Shown: positions 11,492-21,664, numbered from the stretch's first letter. The stretch is 60,871 nt of DNA from Neocallimastix lanati (nom. inval.) (GCA_016946835.1 JACVTC010000281.1:1-60871), one strand, 5' to 3'. Notes: generated from the letters alone by a model not told the origin. Numbers and translations: made by a program.

Positions 11492-13846
11492 ATGACATAT
11501 CCGGATATTAATAACTTACATAGTTTAAGAGAATTTACGGAGATTTATACGAATAATCCGTTGATAGAAGAAAATGTACATATGAAAAGATACCAAATAT
11601 TACCCGTAAGGTATATGTCACCGGAAAATGAAGTGGTCAACCGATTTCTAATTTATCATTCACCAGGAACCGGGAAATCATTCACCGCATTATGGATTGC
11701 ATTAAAATTCATAAATGTTTATAAGAAACCTTGTATTATTCTTGTAAAAGGTAAGGAAGCTATTACGGAATTTACCAAACGTGTAAAGACTTGGTATGAT
11801 TATACTTTTGAATATTATCCACACTTACCGAACGTTAAAGATTATAAAGAATTTATCAAAAAGTATATTGAATTTCGCACTTATATAACTTTCTGTAACG
11901 ATATCAAAAATATTAATGATAGTAACACTGACACCGATGGTAATGACAACAAAAGTGACCACCAACAGACAACATCTAATTCTTTTTCTTTTTATGATGA
12001 AAGATTAATTATTATTGATGAAGTTCATCATTTTCGTAACCCTACCAAAAAAAAGTTTATCTATAACAATTTAAGTTCACTTTTAAATCATATTAATAAA
12101 GGTCGAATTATATTTATGTCTGCAACTCCTATTTTTGATAATGCAAATGAAATAACAGATCTGGTTAAATTAATTAAACCAAATTTGAATTCCACTTCAT
12201 TTTTAACCCCTGAAAAACTGAAAGAAGAAATGCTTGGTCACCTGTCTTATTATGGATTAAATCCACCAAACACGACCGTGAATTATATGGGTTCATATAT
12301 ACCAGGTATTGAACGTTACAAAATAGTAAAAGTACCTATGCAAGGAGTTCAACTTCAAAATTATCGAAATATCCTAAAGGAACCTCAAGAGAAGAATAAT
12401 ATGGGAATCAATTATGTGAAAGCAACACTTGGTGTTCTTCATTTACAAATTGATGATAATTTAACACAAGATACTAATAAAGGATCAAAAGAAAAAGGTA
12501 AATCCAATGATACCAAAAAGGGATCAAAAGCAAAAGGTAAATCGAACGATGCAAAAAAAAGATCAAAATCCAAAGTTAAATCGGATTTATCAGAATACCA
12601 ATTTAGTAATGATAAGATTATTCATAGTAACCCTCATTTACAAGATATTATAATGCAACAATCCAAGGATATTAAAAATTATTGTTGTAAATTGTATCAT
12701 TGTCTTAACGAAATAAATAAAAAGGAAAATCCAGACGGACCTGTATTTATCTATTGCAGTATCATTGAGCAAGTTGGTATTTATTACTTTTCCGCGATAC
12801 TTTGTGCTATGGGCTATCATTATGTATATAATAAAATATCTTCTAATAGCCGTCATAATGATGAGACATCAAATTTTTCCAATTTAGAAAGTAAAGTGGA
12901 TAGGAAAGGCAAAGGGATCGATCGTTTTCTTCCTCATCATTTTTCTTCTTTTCATGATGGTGATGTTGATGATGATAACGAATTCGCTGAACTAAAGGAA
13001 ATTCGAAAAGAAAGAGAGGATAAATTTTGGAATTTTACATTTATTACTGGAGATAAAAAGCTCTGTCCAAATATGATGGAACGTTTAGATATGTTTAATG
13101 ATTCAAGTAATCAAAATGGATCAAAGATAAAGGTTCTTCTAGGAAGTGACATAGTATCGGAAAGTGTTGATATTATGAATGTCCGACAATTACACATATT
13201 AACACCGCATTGGAATTATGAGAAAATAAATCAAATTATTGGCCGTATTCGACGCGTCGGTTCACATGATTCTCTTCCTGAAAATCAACGATTCGTCAAT
13301 GTTTATTTGTACATGGCATATGATGACGAAGTAGAGTGTTCCGATTCATATCAGTATAGTGTGGACTATCGCAAGTATATTTTATGTGAAAATAAATATA
13401 AAGATGCGTTAAAATTTAATCAAGCATTAAAAAATGCTTCTATAGAATTTTTGATTCATGCTCCTTTTAACTTAAATGATTCTCAAAACACTAACGGTCT
13501 CTCTACTAAAGAACAGAATAAACCTTTTGATATTGAATCAAGCCTGAGTGAAAGTAGAGCAATGACCAATACTAGTATAGCTATAGATGCTAATATTCAT
13601 GGAGAGACTTCTACATTCAAAGATATTAATGGAAATGAGATAATTGGCAATACAAGTATCGTTCCATATTTACATTATTCTTCAGTATACTTAGATAAAC
13701 TTTTACCATTATGTATGATCGAAATAAATAAAAAGTTAAGTACATTCTTTTCAGAGAACAATTGTATTAGAATTATGGATCTTATGGATAGAATTCCTGT
13801 CATTAACCTATTCGTTTTACCAAAATTAATAGAATATATTAAATAG
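11492..13846 (+). CDS. Viral SF2 helicase, early-transcription-factor small subunit/D1133L-like, N-terminal part
   Basis: This is a superfamily 2 DNA-dependent ATPase related to poxvirus D6 and D11 and asfarvirus D1133L proteins, which act in viral early transcription. Visible motifs are Walker A HSPGTGKS (56-63), motif II IIIDEVHH (about 173-180), motif III MSATP (about 207-211), and motif VI GRIRRVGS (about 584-591). The LP a few residues downstream is typical of the D6 and D11 families. A Lys/Ser-rich linker at about 328-368 is made of three imperfect repeats of ~13 residues (GSKxKGKSND type), an expansion between the two RecA-like domains. The frame ends at TAG (13844) but reading continues in the +1 frame at 13833-15005. 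Together these give about 1170 residues, close to the size of the D1133L family. Confidence 0.85.
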   Translation: MTYPDINNLHSLREFTEIYTNNPLIEENVHMKRYQILPVRYMSPENEVVNRFLIYHSPGTGKSFTALWIALKFINVYKKPCIILVKGKEAITEFTKRVKTWYDYTFEYYPHLPNVKDYKEFIKKYIEFRTYITFCNDIKNINDSNTDTDGNDNKSDHQQTTSNSFSFYDERLIIIDEVHHFRNPTKKKFIYNNLSSLLNHINKGRIIFMSATPIFDNANEITDLVKLIKPNLNSTSFLTPEKLKEEMLGHLSYYGLNPPNTTVNYMGSYIPGIERYKIVKVPMQGVQLQNYRNILKEPQEKNNMGINYVKATLGVLHLQIDDNLTQDTNKGSKEKGKSNDTKKGSKAKGKSNDAKKRSKSKVKSDLSEYQFSNDKIIHSNPHLQDIIMQQSKDIKNYCCKLYHCLNEINKKENPDGPVFIYCSIIEQVGIYYFSAILCAMGYHYVYNKISSNSRHNDETSNFSNLESKVDRKGKGIDRFLPHHFSSFHDGDVDDDNEFAELKEIRKEREDKFWNFTFITGDKKLCPNMMERLDMFNDSSNQNGSKIKVLLGSDIVSESVDIMNVRQLHILTPHWNYEKINQIIGRIRRVGSHDSLPENQRFVNVYLYMAYDDEVECSDSYQYSVDYRKYILCENKYKDALKFNQALKNASIEFLIHAPFNLNDSQNTNGLSTKEQNKPFDIESSLSESRAMTNTSIAIDANIHGETSTFKDINGNEIIGNTSIVPYLHYSSVYLDKLLPLCMIEINKKLSTFFSENNCIRIMDLMDRIPVINLFVLPKLIEYIK

Positions 13847-15005
13847 TAATAATATTGTGATAGCTGGTGGTATTTTAAGATATTCTGACGGAATGATTTA
13901 TCGTAAAATTATATCCAATTATCGTTTAAATTATAGGAATGCTTATTTTGGAAAATTACTTCGCCAAAATCTTCCATTTTATAATAATAATAGAAGTAGG
14001 ACAAATGAACGAACAGTCATCCTACTTTATTCACGCATAGAGGTTGATATTAAAAGCGAAGAAATAGTGTCTTTAAACAATAAATTACAAAATGCTGATA
14101 TGACCAGAGAAGCATATAATCAAATTATTAAATATTCTCATACTGAAAAATTGTTTATATTAAGATATGCTCTACGTCAAAATTTATTCAATATCACTAA
14201 ATTATTTTATCCTTATTGGAAAAAAATCGATAATTTCATTTATATATCGTATTTTTCAACTATTAAAACTACATCTTATGCTAGTAATAAAAAAAAGTCA
14301 GTGAATGATTTTAGTACTAATATTATTTATGCAGATTTTAATCTTCGAGAATGGAAGTTGGTAAATGAAGAGCTTAATTCAGAGAATATCTCAAAACAAA
14401 TGGATGATCATTATAGTACTGAAGAAGGAAATCGAACAAAAGATCGTTATAAATATGTCTATATGTTATGTAATGATTTAACTTTAAGATATTGCGATTT
14501 GAAAAAAAATTTAAATTTTAATTTTAAAAAACAGAAACGTTCTACTTCAAAACGTTCTACTTCAAAACGTTCAACTTCAAAACGTTCTACTTCAGATTCG
14601 GGTTCTATTAATTTTCGTGAAGTTAATCGTGGTCGTAATATTGAATCTTTTTATATAAAACAAGAACTTTTGGAAAAGCTCATCTATTCAATTTGTTATG
14701 ACGATATGGAAAAAAAATTGTCATCTATTCGTATTCCAAACTCTCAAGAAACTTCTATAGAAAAAATGGAAAAAATTTATAAAGAAGAAAACAATAAAGA
14801 TAAATATAAAGAAATTAAAAAACATATTTTAAGCGTTGTCACTCAAAACGATATTCCTAAATATTGTAATGAAAGACCACATCAAGCTTTTTTGTTGCAT
14901 GAATTATTGATATCATTTTCAAAAACAATGAAAAAAACTAGAAAGGAAATGATAGAATTATGGAAAAAATATTTATTTGATTATGATCTTATTATTATTT
15001 TATAA
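13833..15005 (+). CDS. C-terminal part of the D6/D1133L-like helicase, in +1 frame
   Basis: This ~390-codon frame has no upstream ATG before its GTG at 13857, overlaps the end of the helicase frame, and is displaced by +1. The simplest reading is a single gene with one frame break between 13833 and 13846. The combined length supports this. No catalytic motif is visible, as expected for the C-terminal region of this family. At about 14537-14596 a 15-bp tandem repeat (CGTTCTACTTCAAAA) encodes four Arg-Ser-Thr-Ser-Lys units. The repeat copies are almost identical, so the expansion is recent. The fusion is inferred from position, frame and length rather than from recognised homology. Confidence 0.65.
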   Translation, partial: NILNSNNIVIAGGILRYSDGMIYRKIISNYRLNYRNAYFGKLLRQNLPFYNNNRSRTNERTVILLYSRIEVDIKSEEIVSLNNKLQNADMTREAYNQIIKYSHTEKLFILRYALRQNLFNITKLFYPYWKKIDNFIYISYFSTIKTTSYASNKKKSVNDFSTNIIYADFNLREWKLVNEELNSENISKQMDDHYSTEEGNRTKDRYKYVYMLCNDLTLRYCDLKKNLNFNFKKQKRSTSKRSTSKRSTSKRSTSDSGSINFREVNRGRNIESFYIKQELLEKLIYSICYDDMEKKLSSIRIPNSQETSIEKMEKIYKEENNKDKYKEIKKHILSVVTQNDIPKYCNERPHQAFLLHELLISFSKTMKKTRKEMIELWKKYLFDYDLIIIL

Positions 15006-15650
15006 ATGAATAAACATTTAATTATCATTATTTTTAGTATAATTAATATATATATTGTAAATAAATTTTATATAAATTAAAATAATAATATATAAATAAT
15101 TACAAAAATAAAAAAATATTTTAAATTAAAATTTTATATATAGGTATATGAATAAATAGTATATTAAAATTAAATATTAAATATTAATTATATAAGAGAT
15201 TATTATTATTATTATTATATTTGAAAAATTAAATGTAAATATTTTATATTATATATAGTATTTTTTTAAAAATAAAAATTAATTGATAATTTTATATTCC
15301 TTTTTACTTTTTTTTTTTTTAAATAAATAGAAAAAAAATAAATATATTTATCTGTACATTGAAAAATATATATATATTTTTTTAAAAAAATTAATATCCA
15401 AATATATTTAATGTAATTATTATTATATATCGTTATTCATTACACGTTTAAATATAATTTTATATATAAATATATATATAATATTATTTTATTAAATAAA
15501 TATATTATATTATTTTATATTATATTATATTTTATTGTTATATTACATTATTATTAAATAAATTTATATTATTATTATTAATAATTTAAATTATGTTATT
15601 ACTAAAGTATATTTAAATGAAATTATAACATTAAAATTGTCAAATTTTTA
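15006..15650. other. AT-rich spacer between convergent genes
   Basis: Almost pure A/T with ATATAT and T-runs. No gene, RNA or terminator-like hairpin with GC content is seen. Confidence 0.5.
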
Positions 15651-16532
15651 CTATAAACATATAAATATATATATATATATATTATATCTTTTAGTACTAC
15701 AATGAATTGAATTTGGTATAAAGTTTATATCTACAAAGTAAGCTTTACATGTAAAATTGACCATTGGTATATTATTAACAATACGTTCATTAATAATAAT
15801 ATAATTTACTTTTATCAATGGATAAATATTTCCATTAATATAACAAAACGTGTCTCTAGAAAGAAGATCTGCCATCTCATCCAAATAATCATCTCCACAA
15901 TAAACATTAGTACCAATCTTTTTTTTGCCTTTAAATGAATCTTTAAAGTAGCGAATATTAATATATTCGGTATTATTATTTCCTTTATTTATAATACCAG
16001 TAAAGATCCAATTTTGATTAAATTTTACATTATTCTTTTTTAACATGTAATAAATAGGAGAAGATTCATCGATATGTCTAATATAATCCGAAATTAGCAT
16101 TTGCATACGAGAATCGATAAATCGAAGTCGTTCAATAAATTTTTTCATTGGTTCAGTTTCGTTTTCGGAAATTCGATGAATAAAATTATCTTGTACAAAA
16201 TTGTTTTTATTAAGATGGTAATGAGACATTGGAATAGATAAAGAGGGTAAATCCGTTAACGTAATACCAGAACTAATTTTTAAAGGTCCTAAAATTACAT
16301 TATTGGTATTATTGAAACATTTGATAACAAATCGAAACATACTATTATTTTTAGGTAAAGGTACAACTTCCTTAAAATTTATAGTAGATATCATTCTTTG
16401 AAATATCATATCTGTACTGCATGATGATGATAAGATACGATTATAATAATCCATTCTTGAAGTACTAGATTTATTAGAAGAGTTTATCGACTTGACAAGT
16501 TGTTCCGAACTTTTAAAATTCTTTTTATGCAT
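15651..16532 (-). CDS. Unknown protein within the viral block
   Basis: I do not recognise this 293-residue protein. It is open without interruption from an ATG at 16532. It has a basic, Ser-rich N-terminus (about 1-28), a probably beta-rich middle with an ILGPLKI segment (about 80-86), and a second beta-rich part at about 175-275. No membrane segment or signal peptide is present. The last ~10 residues are Tyr/Ile-rich and arise from a TATA run, so the ancestral stop may have been lost. Position among viral transcription and replication genes suggests a viral origin. A DNA-binding role is possible but unsupported by any motif. Confidence 0.55.
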   Translation of the reverse strand: MHKKNFKSSEQLVKSINSSNKSSTSRMDYYNRILSSSCSTDMIFQRMISTINFKEVVPLPKNNSMFRFVIKCFNNTNNVILGPLKISSGITLTDLPSLSIPMSHYHLNKNNFVQDNFIHRISENETEPMKKFIERLRFIDSRMQMLISDYIRHIDESSPIYYMLKKNNVKFNQNWIFTGIINKGNNNTEYINIRYFKDSFKGKKKIGTNVYCGDDYLDEMADLLSRDTFCYINGNIYPLIKVNYIIINERIVNNIPMVNFTCKAYFVDINFIPNSIHCSTKRYNIYIYIFICL

Positions 16533-17116
16533 TTTAAATTTTAATACTTTTTAATACATTAATTATTGTATTTAAAAAATTTCAATAAAATTTATATACG
16601 TTAATGAGTAATTTACTATTAAATTTATAATTTAATTTTTCATTTTAAACAAATTAGGAAATGGTTAAAATATATTATTTATGTCAATTTTTTTTTCTTT
16701 TTTTGTATAAGCCCCTAATCACTATAAACTACTAATTTTATTATTACTTTTATTATTTTTAAAAAAAAAATTTAAATATTTACAAATTAATATTATAATA
16801 TACATAATTTCTTATATTAAATTCATTTCATTTCATATGAAAGAATATTTATAATTAATTAGTAATATTATAATATTGGATAATAATTTCAAAAAAAAAA
16901 AATAATTTATGTAAAAATTAAAATTATTCATATTTTTTTTTAAACCAAAACTATAATTTTAATATTTTATAAAAGTTAAATTGAACATAAAATTCCATAT
17001 TTTTAATTAGATATATATATAATGAATTATATTTAAATAACATTTATTAAATATTTAAAATTCATAAATAATTTAAATCTAAATATTATTAAAAAATTAT
17101 AAATTAAATAAAAGTT
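16533..17116. other. AT-rich spacer
   Basis: Upstream region of the minus-strand 15651-16532 gene and downstream region of the TFIIS-like gene. I see no gene or repeat beyond homopolymer runs. Confidence 0.5.
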
Positions 17117-17368
17117 TTAAATAACTCTTTTACAGTTTGAACAATAATATACTATAGTGGCCTCTTCATCACATCTACGAATTTGTAAACGTCTCAACTC
17201 AATATATTTATTATTATTACATCTTTTACAACATATAGAATTTTTTTTTATTTCCTTTTTTTCATCATCTAATACCGGTAATTTATTTTTCTCTCTTAAT
17301 CTATCTTCACTAAATAAGGACGATTCTTTAAAAAATTTATCCAATGCTTTCATCGAAATATTATCCAT
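17117..17368 (-). CDS. TFIIS-like transcript cleavage factor, zinc-ribbon domain
   Basis: This 83-residue protein ends in a TFIIS C-terminal zinc ribbon. The cysteines are C47xxC50 and C76xxC79, and Arg-Arg-Cys-Asp-Glu-Glu (64-69) sits where the family has its Asp-Glu acidic hairpin. In TFIIS those two acidic residues reach into the polymerase active site and promote cleavage of backtracked RNA, so this copy keeps the residues needed. The usual N-terminal and central domains are absent. Viral TFIIS-like proteins are typically about twice this length or more, so this is a short form or 5'-truncated. An RPB9-type subunit is an alternative because it shares the fold, but the DE pair favours TFIIS. 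It lies among other viral transcription genes. The ATG at 17368 is the only in-frame start. Confidence 0.75.
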   Translation of the reverse strand: MDNISMKALDKFFKESSLFSEDRLREKNKLPVLDDEKKEIKKNSICCKRCNNNKYIELRRLQIRRCDEEATIVYYCSNCKRVI

Positions 17369-17928
17369 ATTATATTAATTTTTTTAATTATTAATCTTTA
17401 ATCTATTTAAATTAATTTATTTATTTTTATTTATTTATTTTTATTTATTTATTTTATTTATTTATTTATTTATTTATATATTTATATATTTAATTCATTA
17501 ATTTACTTTCTATTATTTATTTGTTATATCTATTTAAAGTTTTTAAAAAGAATATTTCCTAATTTTTTTTCTCCAAAATTTAGTTATAAATTTGATTTAG
17601 ATTTTAACAAATTTTTAAATTTATTAAAATTCATTTTAGAGAAAAAAAAATATTATAAAAATTTTTCTAAAATATTTGTAGTACTTAAAAAAATAAAAAT
17701 AGCCTTGTCAAATTTAATAATGAAATAAAAAAAAATCAAAAATAAAAAATTCAACACAAAAAAAAAAAAAAATAATAATAAATATATATCTATTTAAATA
17801 TAATAATTCATAGTTGATTTTTAAAATGATAAAAAATTTACTCTAGGTACGATTTAAAATATTAACAAGAAATATTATTATTTTTTTTATAGGTAAAAAT
17901 TATATTTTTATATTGAGTATAAAAAACT
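17369..17928. other. AT-rich divergent spacer with TTTA microsatellite
   Basis: Between divergent genes. About 17410-17480 is an imperfect (TTTA)n array. TATTGAG near 17912 lies about 15 bases upstream of the ATG at 17929, matching the element before the helicase gene. Confidence 0.5.
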
Positions 17929-19461
17929 ATGAATGTTATAAATCTTATCCGTAGTATTTTAGTAAATTATCATTCTGTTCCTCTACAATTGGAAATACAT
18001 ATAAATGGTAAAATTTATTCTTTTTTCGAGGGTATAAATATCATTGATTGTAATCAGTTATCAAAAGATAGATATATCGTTAAATGTAACGATAATAAAG
18101 ATACAGATATTAGTAATATTGATTATCAACACAAAATAATGTTTATGTTAATTGATAGATTAGAAAGTATTGTTAACAATAAACATATAAAATATAAATA
18201 TTACTTGAATGATACAACTAAAACTTTGTTTTATGTCTCTATTGATATTCCAATTCAACGCTTTAAAATAGTTTATGAGGAGTTGATAAAATTAGATTTA
18301 TCAGAAACTGCACAATATATTATTTGTAATATAGAAGGTATAACTTACTTACACTATTATAATGATTATTTCAATAAAACATATCTTTATGAACAAGTAC
18401 TAATGAATGATGATAATTCAATTTCAAAAAGTATTGAAAGTAATGAAAATTATATCCTTATAAAATTATGCCATGATAATATATTGATCACTGAAAGTAA
18501 AATAACTTTTACCGTAAAAGAGTCGTATGATATCGTTTTGAAAATCTTACCTTCCTTTAATATTTCTCCTGATGATGTTTTTATTGAATGTGATCCCTTA
18601 AAAGTAACGTTTAACTACCCTATCAGTATAAATTTTCAATTATTTGATATGATGCTTCTCAAATACAATCTATTCTTCAATATATATACGAATGAAAGTA
18701 TTAATGTAATGTCTTTAGCTGAAAAGGTAATTTATACTCTTGATATATATAAAACATCTTTCGTTATGAATTTATATAATAAATGGAAAACTTTTAATGA
18801 AACTATCCAATTTCAAGAGGTACAATGGTATATGTATTCAACGATCAAAATAATAGTCAAATATTTATATTTTCTTTATATCGATTTTCACAATGAGGTC
18901 ATGATCGGAAGCGATCTCCACTTTAACATTCCAATAAAGATAAATTATAATAAATTATTTGGTAATTATTATACTCGATATTTCAACAATAAAGACAAAG
19001 TTTTACCGGTTATTGCTGACAAAGAGTACTGCGATAGAAATAGCATACGATATGTCCAGTGGAAAGAGAATTATTATATGGCTCCTTTAAATTCTGGATA
19101 TACTATTAATCTAACTACAAATAAAAGTTTTAATAAAGAAGGGAAAGTACCCAAATGTGTTAAAGTAATTCGAAATGCTAGCAATAAAAAGAACGTAGAA
19201 TATTCTAACCTTTCTTCTCATCTTGATGAAAATAGTAAAGGTATCTTGCCTCCAACATTATTTGTGCCATATGGATTTGAACTATCAATATTATATAGAG
19301 TCCATTTTGATATTGTTGACTCGCTAATTGAATTCGAAAGGTGTCCTAAATGTCATTCCTATATTGGAATTCCCTCGAAAGAGAATTTTATAAATTCAGT
19401 GAAGAGTAAGATTAATAATTCAAAATATTTTGAAAATGAAAACATAGACGCCAAAAAATAA
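17929..19461 (+). CDS. Early transcription factor large-subunit-like protein (A7/G1340L type), N-terminal part
   Basis: This 510-residue protein has no catalytic motif. Its segment at about 340-420 follows the order seen in large subunits of NCLDV early transcription factors: a Tyr-Tyr-Thr-Arg start, Leu-Pro-Val-Ile, then Tyr-Tyr-Met-Ala-Pro and Lys-x-Pro-Lys-Cys-Val-Lys. A GILPPTL...LSILYRV segment follows at about 440-465, with CPKC about ten residues beyond. That factor binds early promoters together with a D6-type helicase, and one is present at 11492. The match is by pattern only and shorter than usual for the family, so the call is tentative. The frame stops after an A6 run (19453-19461) and coding continues in another frame to 20138. 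Confidence 0.5.
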   Translation: MNVINLIRSILVNYHSVPLQLEIHINGKIYSFFEGINIIDCNQLSKDRYIVKCNDNKDTDISNIDYQHKIMFMLIDRLESIVNNKHIKYKYYLNDTTKTLFYVSIDIPIQRFKIVYEELIKLDLSETAQYIICNIEGITYLHYYNDYFNKTYLYEQVLMNDDNSISKSIESNENYILIKLCHDNILITESKITFTVKESYDIVLKILPSFNISPDDVFIECDPLKVTFNYPISINFQLFDMMLLKYNLFFNIYTNESINVMSLAEKVIYTLDIYKTSFVMNLYNKWKTFNETIQFQEVQWYMYSTIKIIVKYLYFLYIDFHNEVMIGSDLHFNIPIKINYNKLFGNYYTRYFNNKDKVLPVIADKEYCDRNSIRYVQWKENYYMAPLNSGYTINLTTNKSFNKEGKVPKCVKVIRNASNKKNVEYSNLSSHLDENSKGILPPTLFVPYGFELSILYRVHFDIVDSLIEFERCPKCHSYIGIPSKENFINSVKSKINNSKYFENENIDAKK

Positions 19462-20138
19462 ATATTTTAGCCTTTTCCGTTGATAATAATTCAGAGGTTT
19501 ATCCTTATGCCGTTACTAATTATTTGTATAATTATAATTCTTCTTTTTCTTTCCTTGTCATCATGCTCAATACTACTAAATTATATACAGTATCAAATTA
19601 CAGATATGAATTTATTATCTCCTCATCTTCTAATTTATTTTGTAAGGACGATCCTTTAGTGAAAGCAATCTTTTCCTTATATACTAAAAATAATATATCA
19701 ATTATCGATAATAACGATTTACAAAATTGTGTTAAACAATTCGTACAGGAAGATGACCACGTTATTCTTATCGCTGAGGAACGCATAGAAAAAACAAATT
19801 GCTATTTGTGGTATTCGTTTTATTCAAATATAATTCCTGAAGTATCTATCATCTCTTCAAGTCAATTGGAATCCTTATTACCAGAATTATCTGATTTGTA
19901 TGACCATGTTAAAGATATAAGTGCATATCATTACTATAGTACATCAAAAGATAATGAAGAAAACAATAATATAATTGTATATGGTGTATGGTCAAATAAT
20001 AAATATTATCCATGCAAAGCAAAATTTATTCCTTTTAAACCTGGGATGAAAAATAAACCTTATTTATTATTAAATAGAAATATTGATGGTTCAATAATTA
20101 TACCAAATAAAAATAATTCTGACTATATGATATATTAA
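19458..20138 (+). CDS. C-terminal continuation of the early-transcription-factor-like gene
   Basis: This frame is open from upstream of 19458 and is shifted by -1 (equivalently +2) relative to 17929-19461. It has no ATG near its start. The switch is at a run of six A, a common place for slippage or sequence error. The combined product would be about 735 residues. The segment is soluble, with no recognised motif. It probably belongs to the same gene, because there is no intergenic gap and composition is continuous. Confidence 0.55.
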   Translation: MNILAFSVDNNSEVYPYAVTNYLYNYNSSFSFLVIMLNTTKLYTVSNYRYEFIISSSSNLFCKDDPLVKAIFSLYTKNNISIIDNNDLQNCVKQFVQEDDHVILIAEERIEKTNCYLWYSFYSNIIPEVSIISSSQLESLLPELSDLYDHVKDISAYHYYSTSKDNEENNNIIVYGVWSNNKYYPCKAKFIPFKPGMKNKPYLLLNRNIDGSIIIPNKNNSDYMIY

Positions 20139-20578
20139 GTTTCGTTTTTGTTCAGAAACATCCTCATTATTTATAGATTATTATTGTTTAAATTTATATA
20201 TTTATATATAATTTATATATATATTTTTTATTATTTATATATTTAAAAATTATGTTTTATATATTGATTTTTTATTATTTATATATTTAAAAATTTATGG
20301 TGTATATATATATATATTTAGTTTATATTTTTTAAAACAAAAAAAAAAAAATATTTCATCAAATCAACTAATTTTATTGATTTCTTTAATCCATGTAATG
20401 AATTAAATTTATTTATTGTTTTCTTTATTTTAATTTTAACATAATAATTTAATTATATACAAAAAAAAAATTTATTATATAGATGTAAAAATTTTATTTA
20501 CATTTATATTTCTTAAATAAAATGATAATAATATATTCGTTTTCATAAACCAAAATTAATAAAATTATTTAAAAATAA
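20139..20578. other. AT-rich spacer before RPB1 C-terminal gene
   Basis: 440 bases of A/T-rich DNA with TATATA runs. No gene is visible. Because it separates two same-strand genes it should contain a 3' end and a promoter, but no element stands out. Confidence 0.5.
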
Positions 20579-21664
20579 ATGACTAAAGAATATTTTTCTG
20601 AATCAGACATTAATTATATTTGTAATAAAATATCTAATCCATTTTCTAATGAGATTATTCATTTTCAAGTATACATTAAAAATTTACTTCAAAAAATTAG
20701 AAAATTTCTTGAACAAAAAAGGAAATCGCCAAATTTTAAACCCGATGAATTTGTTAAAATAGTTATAAATCATATTAATTCACATAAAGTGGCAGCAAAT
20801 ACTCATGTTGGAATTCTAGCGGCTCAGTCAATTGGAGAACCGGTCACTCAATCAGCTTTGAGTTATTTTCATAAACTTGCAGGCGATGATACGATTAATG
20901 GTTTGAAAGAGTTATATAATATAACTCATAATAAAACAGAGTTAAGTGTAGTTGAATTTTATTTAAAACCAGACGATTATGATGAAGATTCAAAAGAAAG
21001 AATTTTAAATAGTTTTAAATATATAAATTTAAAAGATATTGTATTAGATGTGGTTTATAACGGTTTTAATTTACGTTTTTATCTTTATTCCCATAGTGTT
21101 TTTGCCCATAGACTTCATCCTCTCATCATACACCAAACTATCAAACAATATTTAAAAGTTTCTAAAAACATTCTTGGAAAGTGGGATTCTTCATTTAATC
21201 TTGAGAATCTTTATATTGAATTTAAAAGCCCAGCTTCAAAAATATTAGACTGGTTAGATAGTAATGGTATAGAATATGTTGTTGAAGAAGATATATTATG
21301 TGTTTATAAAGTAAAAGAAAATTATCCTAATAACGTAATAAACTTGGAAAGTGATGATGACTACAATGATAAATATGTTTTAAGTGATAACGAACAGAAT
21401 AAAAATGAATGGCAATATGAAGAAAATTTTCATACCCAAAATAAAAATGATGAAGAACGTCATATCGAAATTAAAAATGAATCAAATATTACTAACGATA
21501 GCTTATTAGATTATTTTAAAATAAATAATTTAAAGTTTGAAGAAAAAGAAAATTACTATATACTTGATAGTAATTATGTTAAAATAAAAGATGAAAAAAT
21601 TATCAAATTACTAAGTGATATTTCTTTAACAGGAACTAAAGGAGTAAAAACTGTCATCTTCTAA
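20579..21664 (+). CDS. RPB1: RNA polymerase largest subunit, C-terminal gene (RPB1/A''-like), main part
   Basis: This encodes the part of RPB1 that follows the bridge helix. The hallmark is GILAAQSIGEP at about residues 79-89, leading into the trigger loop with its catalytic His (SYFHKLAG, about 94-101). It starts about 78 residues before that motif, much as archaeal RpoA'' does, and has its own ATG after an AT-rich leader. The trigger-loop tip appears several residues shorter than in cellular enzymes. An acidic, Asn-rich insertion at about 255-315 is probably variable. The frame ends at TTC-TAA (21662) and continues in +1 at 21648-22082. It must pair with the 6969-9128 product to make a complete largest subunit. 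Confidence 0.9.
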   Translation: MTKEYFSESDINYICNKISNPFSNEIIHFQVYIKNLLQKIRKFLEQKRKSPNFKPDEFVKIVINHINSHKVAANTHVGILAAQSIGEPVTQSALSYFHKLAGDDTINGLKELYNITHNKTELSVVEFYLKPDDYDEDSKERILNSFKYINLKDIVLDVVYNGFNLRFYLYSHSVFAHRLHPLIIHQTIKQYLKVSKNILGKWDSSFNLENLYIEFKSPASKILDWLDSNGIEYVVEEDILCVYKVKENYPNNVINLESDDDYNDKYVLSDNEQNKNEWQYEENFHTQNKNDEERHIEIKNESNITNDSLLDYFKINNLKFEEKENYYILDSNYVKIKDEKIIKLLSDISLTGTKGVKTVIF

